A DNA stretch of 27,714 nucleotides from RUG12461 sp045661345 (GTDB lineage Bacteria; Bacillota; Clostridia; Lachnospirales; Lachnospiraceae), in NCBI GenBank assembly GCA_045661345.1, contig JAZRFM010000028.1, forward strand, positions 1-27,714, in the 5' to 3' direction. The notes under the pieces were generated by a model that saw nothing but the letters and a program-made list of their open reading frames with translations, searched no databases and had not been told where the DNA came from. Position numbers and translations under genes: made by a program. Positions 22,314-27,714 of the stretch are shown here, one piece after another; position 1 is the first letter of the stretch; every line of letters starts with the position of its first letter.

Positions 22314-24194
22314 CTATGCGGGAAGCTTCAGTTCCTGACCTGTATAAATCATGCGGGGATCCGCGATGATATCCTGATTCAGATCGTAAATCTCTTCCCA
22401 GCGGGTGCCGTCGGACAGAAGCTTCTTCGCGATCTTCCACAGGCTGTCGCCGGCCTGTACCTCGTAGGTATCGGAGGATGCCGTTTCTTCTTTGTCTGCC
22501 GTTGTGGCTGCCTCCTCTTGGTCTGCCGTGGCTGGCTCCTCACCATCAGCCGTAAGAATCGTCACGTCGCTTCGTACCTCACCGTACTTCGACGCCGGGA
22601 TCACACCGTCCAGTTCTTTTTCGATATACTGCATGATCACATCGTCCAGAAGATATCCCGTGTCAAAATTATCTTTGGCGCCGAACACCGCGTAGGTATC
22701 CCCGCCTGCCGCCACAAAATCATTGGTGATCACTGCATAGGTTGCATCCTCGTCAAATGCCTTTCCGTTGATGCTCTCCACCGAAACACGCCGGATGGAC
22801 TTCGGCTGATGGTAGGTGGATCTCGGGTAATAATCTCCTTCGTCAAATTCTTTTGTCGTATCGATGGTGAACTGAATACCGCTGGTCTGGGGAAAGCCCC
22901 CCAGCGGCTCCGGCGTGCAGAAGGTGCTGGCTTCCAGCGCTTCCAGAAGCTCCGCCCCCGTGACATACACAACCGCCACGCTGTTTCCGAAGGGGAATAC
23001 CGCATTCAGATCCTTTCTCGTGATATCTCCTTTGGGAAGCGTATCCCGGATGCCGCCGCCGTTTTCCAGTGCGATCACATGATTCATATCCGTCTCGAGA
23101 ACACCCGGATCCTGCAGGATATACCATTTCATCGCATCCGTCGTCAGCTCTCCCAGGGCAATCTCCTGATCTCTGCCGATATCTCCGCCACCAACAAGCT
23201 CCACTTCACTCTGTCCGATGACCTCCCCATATTCCTTGTCAATCTCATCCTCAATCTTTTTTGCCACTTTTTCCACATCCTTGTCCTGTGCCAGTCCTTC
23301 CGTGGAGACAAGGTAGTGATCGGCAATTTTTCCGTCTTCATCAATCTCCACCACACCGATATTTGCAAACTTGGTACCGGTGGACTGGATCGGTTCTCCG
23401 CCCTTGCCTTCTGTCATCACGGTATGGGAATGTCCGTCGATGAGGAAATCTATGCCCTTTGTATTTTCATAGAGATCAAGGGAGCGGTTTCCGCTGTCCT
23501 CGGAAGCGTCCGACACGCCAAGATGCGTCAAGCCGATCACCAGATCGGCTCCGTCTTTTTTCAGCTGGTCCACCAATTCCTGTACACATTCGTCCATTTC
23601 CGTGCCGCCGAGAAAAGTCAGCCCCGCTGTTTTCTTGGGGTTTGCCTTTGTCTGGCTCTCCGCAGTATCCAGTCCGAAGAAGCCGATGGTCTTGCCGCCC
23701 TTTGTCTGATATGTCCATGTGGGCGGCAGGATCTCTTCCTCTCCCTTCAAGACATTGGCACAGACCAGCTGAAACCTCGCTTCCTTCAGGTTGGATACAA
23801 GAACCTCTTCGCCATAATCAAAGTCATGGTTCCCGAGGGTTACAACGTCATAGCCGGCGGCATTCATCATCGTAATGGCGTTTTCTCCGTTATCCGCATT
23901 CACATAGGGTCCGCCCTGGGAAAAATCTCCGGCGTCCGCCATGATCACTTCGGCTCCCATTTTCTCGAATGCTTCCCGCATCGCCGTCATCATTGCATAT
24001 CCCTCCAGCGCGCCATGCACGTCATTGGAATGGATGATCACGGTCTTTCCCGTATAATCTCCTGACGGCAGTTCCCGTATGTCCGCCGGATATTCGTCTT
24101 CGTCGGCCAGTACCACCGCCGGCGCCCATGGAAGTGAGAAGAGTATGCACGATGCCCCAAGCACGCCCGCCAGTATTTTCTTCATCCGTTTCAT
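22314..24194 (-). CDS. Secreted 5'-nucleotidase/UshA-family enzyme with C-terminal LysM domain
   Basis: An extracellular metallophosphoesterase, 626 residues from the ATG at 24194, which has an AGGAGG site 7 bp upstream. An N-terminal signal peptide (MKRMKKILAGVLGASCILF, cleavage near VVLADE) precedes the calcineurin-like domain: IIHSNDVHGA, ADAGDFSQG, LGNHDFDYG, GLTHLGVS and DGHSHTVM, all metal-site motifs. The 5'-nucleotidase C-terminal domain follows (NGGGIRDTLPKGDI, FPFGNSVAVVYVTG, NDFVAAGGDTYAVFG). After a Thr/Glu/Ala-rich linker the last about 50 residues are one LysM (YEVQAGDSLWKIAKKLL...IYTGQELKLP), which would hold the enzyme on peptidoglycan. It probably releases nucleosides and phosphate from nucleotides; 2',3'-cyclic nucleotide or UDP-sugar hydrolysis is also possible in this family. 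It has its own promoter and lies downstream of a strong terminator. Confidence 0.92.
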   Translation of the reverse strand: MKRMKKILAGVLGASCILFSLPWAPAVVLADEDEYPADIRELPSGDYTGKTVIIHSNDVHGALEGYAMMTAMREAFEKMGAEVIMADAGDFSQGGPYVNADNGENAITMMNAAGYDVVTLGNHDFDYGEEVLVSNLKEARFQLVCANVLKGEEEILPPTWTYQTKGGKTIGFFGLDTAESQTKANPKKTAGLTFLGGTEMDECVQELVDQLKKDGADLVIGLTHLGVSDASEDSGNRSLDLYENTKGIDFLIDGHSHTVMTEGKGGEPIQSTGTKFANIGVVEIDEDGKIADHYLVSTEGLAQDKDVEKVAKKIEDEIDKEYGEVIGQSEVELVGGGDIGRDQEIALGELTTDAMKWYILQDPGVLETDMNHVIALENGGGIRDTLPKGDITRKDLNAVFPFGNSVAVVYVTGAELLEALEASTFCTPEPLGGFPQTSGIQFTIDTTKEFDEGDYYPRSTYHQPKSIRRVSVESINGKAFDEDATYAVITNDFVAAGGDTYAVFGAKDNFDTGYLLDDVIMQYIEKELDGVIPASKYGEVRSDVTILTADGEEPATADQEEAATTADKEETASSDTYEVQAGDSLWKIAKKLLSDGTRWEEIYDLNQDIIADPRMIYTGQELKLPA

Positions 24195-24234
24195 CCTTTT
24201 TCCTCCTTTGGAAAGCCTCCTAAAACATATGCTG

Positions 24235-24263
24235 ATTTTACCATTTCTGCGCAGTCTCTTCAA
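24235..24263 (-). promoter_or_regulatory. Promoter for the 5'-nucleotidase gene
   Basis: On the minus strand, TTGAAG (24258-24263), a 17-bp spacer and TAAAAT (24235-24240) lie about 40 bp before the start codon at 24194. The promoter is just downstream of the chemoreceptor terminator, so the two genes appear independently transcribed. Confidence 0.6.
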
Positions 24264-24307
24264 GGCGGTGGAAAGGCTGCAAACAGGCGGTTCTCCTGTG
24301 GAAGCAC

Positions 24308-24354
24308 AAAAAAACTCCCGATGGTAAGCGTACTTTGTACTTACACATCGGGAG
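24308..24354. terminator. Strong bidirectional rho-independent terminator
   Basis: CTCCCGATGGTAAG (from 24315) pairs with CTTACACATCGGGAG (to 24354) and continues with GTAC-TTT-GTAC at the tip. In the minus-strand transcript, where it ends the chemoreceptor gene, the stem is followed by seven U residues (A-run at 24308-24314). On the plus strand it is followed by CCTTCGTTTTTTT. Confidence 0.92.
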
Positions 24355-24440
24355 CCTTCGTTTTTTTATTCTGTACTGATCGTCAGGGGTTTGTCAGCTC
24401 ATCCGGCACCGGACCACCGATCCGATGCCTCAAAGGGTTT

Positions 24441-26435
24441 TCAAATCGTAAAGGTGTCTACAAACTCTCCGATCCGGGCAGAGGATTCTGCCACTGTCAC
24501 AGCACTGGCATCAACGGCACGGCTTTCATCCGCAACACTCTGTGCGCTGTTTGCCGCGTTCTCCACGGTAGCTGTCACTTCCTCGGTGCTTGCAGACTGC
24601 TCCTCCGCAATGGCTGCGACAGAGGTTGCAATCTCATTGACCTTATCCATCTGGCCTACCATATCATTCACCGTCGTCCCTGCCTTATCCAGCGCGGTAA
24701 AGATCTGCGCAAACGTCTCGCCGGTAACACTCACGGCCTCGCTGCTTGCCGCAATATCCTTTGCACTGGTCTCTGCCCGGGCGGACAGGGTCTTGATCTG
24801 TGACGTGATGTCCGTAATGATGGAGCTGATCTCGGTAGTCGCTTCCGCACTGTCATTTGCCAGGGATCCGATCTCTGTTGCCACCACCGCAAAGCCTCTG
24901 CCGGCCTCTCCGGCTCTGGCCGCCTCAATGGAGGCATTGAGGGAGAGGAGGTTGGTCTGGGAGGAAATGGAATTGATCATCTCAACAATGGAGTTGATCT
25001 TATTCGCAGCTTCATCCACAGACTGCACCACATGGTTCATTTCCGCCATGGAATCCGAGATCGTGGCCATATTGGTCTGGACATTGTTCATATCCCGCTG
25101 TCCCTCTTTTGCTTTCTCCAGAAGGTCTGCCATGATCTCCTTCGTCGTATCGCCCTGATCCGCCATCTCGCTGACAGCCTGCGCGAGCTCTGTCGCGTCG
25201 GTAGCAAGCTCGGTCACGGAATGCGCGACGCCGTCCATTGCTTCCCGGATCTGCTCCATGGAGTGGCTCTGCTGATCCGCTTGAGAGCTCATGCTTTCTG
25301 CCGCGCCCTTGCTGGAATCCGCTTCCCTGGAAAGATTGTTGGTCACCTGTTTCATCTCTCCCAGCGTTCCGCGCATGCGTTCCACATAGTCATGCATCTT
25401 GTTATTCATGGTGCCGATCTCGTTGGTGCCGCCCTTCTCGATATCCACGGTAAAGTCGCCGTCTGCGATGCGCGTGATGTTATCCGTCAGGCTCTTAACC
25501 GGTCTCGTGATCATCTTGCTGACCAGGAACATGATGATCATCGTACTGCCGATCAGAATAGCGATTACAATGATCACCGTAATGATACTGAGCATATTCA
25601 GCTCTGTCAGGATGTCGTTTTTCATTACATAGGAAACCAGTGTCCAATCCGTCCCCTCTACATTGTCCAGGGAGACCAGGTACTCCTTTCCGTCATTGCC
25701 GCGGAGATTCACCACCTCGGCGGCCCCTGAGGCCGCAGAAGATGCCACCGACTGCAGGAAAGCATCATCGCCATGCTCTGACACCTGGGTGCCGACATAC
25801 TCATCCGTCGGATGCGCCACGATGGTTCCGTTGCAAAGCAGCATGGATGCACCGGTTCCCGCCGGAGTATATCCCTTTACGGCGGCGGAGATGCCATCCA
25901 GCTGAATGTCTGTGGAAAGGACGCCTGTGCGGCCGTCCATCATTTCCATCTGCCGGGATCCGCACACCACCATTTTCATGGTGCCGAGGTCAAGAGACGG
26001 GTCTCCGAGGAAGATCCTGTCGTTTTTGCTTCCGTTCTGATACCATGCACGGGTGGACGGATCATAGCCTTCATCCGGCACCCAGAGACTGCCGTCGATA
26101 AAGCTTCCGTCATTCAACGTGATATAGACGTCACTCACTACGCCCGGATACGCCTCCATACCGGGCATGATCGCCGCCAGCACGGCATCGTTATCCGCAT
26201 ACTCCGACTGCTCCACCACATCTGCAAGACCGTTGTAATAGCCGGTAATGCTTGACATCGTACTGGAGATGTCATTGGCGTTGGCCACCGATTCATTCTT
26301 CAGTCCCTTCTCCGCTTCCTCAATGATGATCCCCTTTGAGGTCGTGAAGATGATCGCCGCTACCAGGATGATAAACGCCGCGATCATGGGAACCAGAATG
26401 ATTAAGAGTTGCACACTGATCTTTTTTTGCTTCAT
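24441..26435 (-). CDS. Methyl-accepting chemotaxis protein with dCache sensor domain
   Basis: A 664-residue transmembrane chemoreceptor: TM1 at about 9-30, an extracellular dCache domain (about 35-275), TM2 (about 282-306), HAMP (about 307-360) and a long cytoplasmic coiled coil with the CheA/CheW tip INSISSQTNLLSLNASIEAA and ARAGEAGRGFAVVA. The dCache region has YDPSTRAWY (124-132), matching the Y-x4-R-x-W-Y amino-acid-recognition motif, with a later Asp in LSTDIQLD (about 176). By family knowledge that motif predicts binding of amino acids or related amines. AGGAGG lies 6 bp before the ATG at 26435; the open frame continues upstream without a credible start. A strong terminator follows. No other chemotaxis or flagellar genes are in the window, so its signalling partners must be elsewhere. 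Confidence 0.93.
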   Translation of the reverse strand: MKQKKISVQLLIILVPMIAAFIILVAAIIFTTSKGIIIEEAEKGLKNESVANANDISSTMSSITGYYNGLADVVEQSEYADNDAVLAAIMPGMEAYPGVVSDVYITLNDGSFIDGSLWVPDEGYDPSTRAWYQNGSKNDRIFLGDPSLDLGTMKMVVCGSRQMEMMDGRTGVLSTDIQLDGISAAVKGYTPAGTGASMLLCNGTIVAHPTDEYVGTQVSEHGDDAFLQSVASSAASGAAEVVNLRGNDGKEYLVSLDNVEGTDWTLVSYVMKNDILTELNMLSIITVIIVIAILIGSTMIIMFLVSKMITRPVKSLTDNITRIADGDFTVDIEKGGTNEIGTMNNKMHDYVERMRGTLGEMKQVTNNLSREADSSKGAAESMSSQADQQSHSMEQIREAMDGVAHSVTELATDATELAQAVSEMADQGDTTKEIMADLLEKAKEGQRDMNNVQTNMATISDSMAEMNHVVQSVDEAANKINSIVEMINSISSQTNLLSLNASIEAARAGEAGRGFAVVATEIGSLANDSAEATTEISSIITDITSQIKTLSARAETSAKDIAASSEAVSVTGETFAQIFTALDKAGTTVNDMVGQMDKVNEIATSVAAIAEEQSASTEEVTATVENAANSAQSVADESRAVDASAVTVAESSARIGEFVDTFTI

Positions 26436-26689
26436 TATTTGCCTCCTATCAGGTTTTTTGGAGGAAGCCGCAAAATGCCCCCTCATGCACGCTGCACAGC
26501 GATATTGGCACAATACCGGATTGCGCACCGATCCATTACTGTAGCAAAATAACAAGATGCTTCGGTGTGGCGTCATCAGGGAGTCATCTTAAGAAAGCAG
26601 GGGTATCACGCACCACCTGTGTCTGCAGGCAAAGAAGCTGAAGGATTAGAAATGCACAGACTGATATGTTATTCTGATATAGTTCTGTT

Positions 26690-26719
26690 ATTATAGCACC
26701 AAACCTATACAAAGAGCAA
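26690..26719 (-). promoter_or_regulatory. Candidate promoter for the chemoreceptor gene
   Basis: TTGCTC (26714-26719), an 18-bp spacer and a perfect TATAAT (26690-26695) on the minus strand. This places transcription start about 250 bp before the chemoreceptor ATG, giving a long 5' leader. Confidence 0.55.
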
Positions 26720-26839
26720 GTAGCGGCGGGGTATGAGGACGTATTACAGCATGTAAGGTAATTTTTCAAAGTAAACGCATCAAAGTGTTGCTTTTAGTCT
26801 GGTGGGAAAGGTGTTGCGTTAAATCTGAAAACATAAACA

Positions 26840-26867
26840 TAAGAAAAGAGGGCAGCCTATCGGCTGC
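26840..26867 (-). terminator. Rho-independent terminator of the toxin-antitoxin module
   Basis: GCAGCC (26852-26857) pairs with GGCTGC (26862-26867) around a TATC loop. The minus-strand transcript continues with the U-rich CCTCTTTTCTTATG. It lies about 40 bp beyond the toxin stop codon. Confidence 0.7.
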
Positions 26868-26908
26868 GCTCAATCCTTCGTTGCAGTTGAATGTACATGG
26901 TCGAATGA

Positions 26909-27196
26909 CTATTTCTTGAATAAATCGCTATGAGATCCAATTCTCAATAGCAAGAGTTCAAGGATATTATCATGGATTTCGTAAATCAGCAAGAGATCCG
27001 GCTTGAGATGGCATTCACGACATCCCTTATATTCACCCTGTAAGGGATGGTCAAGAAACTTTTCGTCAAGAGGCTTCCCATTTTGCAAATCTTGTAAAAC
27101 CTTCTTGAATTCATTCTCATTATACCCAGAATCAGACTGCTTTTTTACTTTTTTGAAGTCTTTTTTGAACTTCGATGAGAACCTAATCGTCAGCAT
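26909..27196 (-). CDS. yafQ: YafQ-family type II toxin (mRNA endonuclease)
   Basis: A 95-residue basic protein of the RelE/ParE superfamily, YafQ branch: N-terminal lysine-rich helix (SSKFKKDFKKVKKQ), then HPLQGEYKGCRECHLKPDLLLIYEI and the C-terminal LRIGSHSDLF (in parts). YafQ toxins cleave ribosome-bound mRNA; the conserved His in the GSHSDLF motif is the catalytic residue in the family and is present here. Length is normal for the family and the gene looks intact. Its ATG lies inside the end of the antitoxin gene (14-bp overlap), the usual arrangement for coupled antitoxin-first expression. A terminator follows at 26840-26867. Base composition is visibly AT-richer than in the neighbouring genes, consistent with horizontal gain. 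Confidence 0.92.
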   Translation of the reverse strand: MLTIRFSSKFKKDFKKVKKQSDSGYNENEFKKVLQDLQNGKPLDEKFLDHPLQGEYKGCRECHLKPDLLLIYEIHDNILELLLLRIGSHSDLFKK

Positions 27197-27404
27197 TAAG
27201 ATCCTCCATCAGGTCATCTACACTGTTATATGCTTTTGACAACCCAATGCCATTTCGAGAATCCCTAATAACCCGCAAGGTTTCATCGTCGTTGCGCTGA
27301 CGAATGGTAAGCATATTGATAAAGTCATCAACCAACGATTTATACTCTACGCTTAATCCATCATAGGCTGTCATTGTATTTGTCGTCATCGCTACACCTC
27401 TCAT
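27183..27404 (-). CDS. Putative antitoxin paired with YafQ
   Basis: A small acidic protein (73 residues from the ATG at 27404) immediately upstream of, and overlapping, the toxin gene. The C-terminal tail SVDDLMEDLNADD is the acidic toxin-binding type seen in RelB/DinJ-like antitoxins. The N-terminal part (LSVEYKSLVDDFINMLTIRQ) resembles helical antitoxins of other families rather than the usual DinJ ribbon-helix-helix start, so I leave the family open. AGGAGG lies 9 bp before the ATG at 27404; a second candidate start at 27389 has AGAGG 7 bp upstream and would give 68 residues. It would neutralise the toxin and probably repress its own promoter. Confidence 0.75.
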   Translation of the reverse strand: MRGVAMTTNTMTAYDGLSVEYKSLVDDFINMLTIRQRNDDETLRVIRDSRNGIGLSKAYNSVDDLMEDLNADD

Positions 27405-27452
27405 AGACAACCGCCTCCTTTCTCTAAACAGATACCGGGAAGGCTCGACCAA

Positions 27453-27714
27453 TGCGCTCCCCGATATACACTAACTACATGGGGATACGCCCTCCATATT
27501 CAACTGCTTACTATTTTTCTCCCTCACTATCATAAACCATATACATATATAGGATGAATGATTTAGGAGAAATATAAAACCTCATCAGCCGCGGGCTGAT
27601 CTCCGGCAGTCCTGCCGGGAAATAATGTTCCTCTGACCATGCGCCATTGGAACTTTCTTCTGGATATCCTCTTGCGTTAGAATATCCCCTCCTGCCCTGT
27701 CAAAGCAAAGACCA
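27453..27714. other. AT-rich intergenic stretch with two adjacent perfect hairpins
   Basis: No convincing gene. Two perfect stems stand side by side: ATCAGCC-GCG-GGCTGAT (27584-27600) and CCGGCAG-TC-CTGCCGG (27603-27618, the loop about 2 nt). Read on the minus strand they are followed by GAGGTTTTATATTTC, so they could end a minus-strand gene lying beyond the right edge. One minus-strand frame is open from the edge for about 42 codons and stops in this hairpin region, but its product is not recognisable. The toxin-antitoxin promoter should also lie here; I cannot pick it confidently. Confidence 0.4.

Larger units (their letters stand above)
26436..26908. other. Gene-free stretch: long chemoreceptor leader and toxin terminator
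   Basis: About 470 bp without a convincing gene. It holds the chemoreceptor ribosome site (26442-26447), a leader of roughly 250 nt between that gene and its candidate promoter (26690-26719), and the toxin-module terminator (26840-26867). I compared the leader by eye with the cyclic di-GMP riboswitch motifs and see no match. Small open frames here, including one of 61 codons on the minus strand, have low-complexity, cysteine- and leucine-rich products and no ribosome sites. Confidence 0.5.

Noticed and set aside
22518..24065. 515-codon open frame on the plus strand
   Set aside because: Antisense to the 5'-nucleotidase gene, whose metal-site motifs are all intact. The plus-strand frame has no ribosome site or recognisable domain.
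26436..26690. Possible cyclic di-GMP riboswitch in the chemoreceptor leader
   Set aside because: The conserved GEMM core sequences could not be found by eye; a covariance-model search would settle it.
26584..26769. 61-codon minus-strand open frame upstream of the chemoreceptor
   Set aside because: It has no ribosome site, an unlikely composition, and it spans the candidate chemoreceptor promoter.

Overview
This is chromosomal DNA of a Gram-positive anaerobe of the class Clostridia, most likely a Lachnospiraceae relative. The clues are a PPi-type phosphofructokinase, solitary ECF S-components, a FapA/DUF342 protein with GLDVS-YA repeats, strong AGGAGG ribosome sites, and a moderately GC-rich coding body. 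Nearly all genes lie on the minus strand. The only complete plus-strand genes are two ECF-transporter S-components. I see no rRNA, tRNA, CRISPR array, insertion sequence or prophage.

Layout, left to right. (1) A PPi-type 6-phosphofructokinase is divergent from bioY, with back-to-back promoters. (2) A two-gene minus-strand unit encodes a REC-HD-GYP protein (c-di-GMP phosphodiesterase type) and a FapA/DUF342 protein with about nine 26-residue repeats. (3) A zinc-dependent polyol dehydrogenase follows. (4) A tightly packed seven-gene operon runs from 17840 down to 7028: GH3-family acyl-adenylate ligase, RimK-like ATP-grasp ligase, two halves of a heterodimeric ABC exporter, a single-chain ATP-grasp-GH3 fusion, a TAXI-type solute-binding lipoprotein, and a GltS-type sodium/glutamate symporter. 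Three junctions are ATGA overlaps and one is a direct stop-start abutment. (5) Immediately upstream is a membrane-anchored CapA-type (poly-gamma-glutamate) metallophosphatase, whose 3' end carries a good promoter for the operon. (6) Then come an ECF S-component, a carboxy(nor)spermidine dehydrogenase/decarboxylase pair, a secreted 5'-nucleotidase with a LysM domain, and a dCache chemoreceptor with an amino-acid-binding motif. (7) At the right end is an AT-richer stretch with a YafQ-type toxin-antitoxin module.

The most interesting part is the operon in (4). It holds two GH3 modules, two RimK-like modules (one pair separate, one fused), an exporter, and an importer built from a TAXI binding protein and GltS without TRAP membrane subunits. 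GH3 enzymes couple an activated carboxylate to an amino acid, and RimK relatives add amino acids, often glutamate, to carboxylates. The simplest reading is a non-ribosomal, NRPS-independent pathway that makes and exports a small amide- or peptide-like product, perhaps glutamate-containing, with a dedicated glutamate or product importer. The enzyme families and gene packing are visible in the sequence. The product and the coupling to transport are inference.
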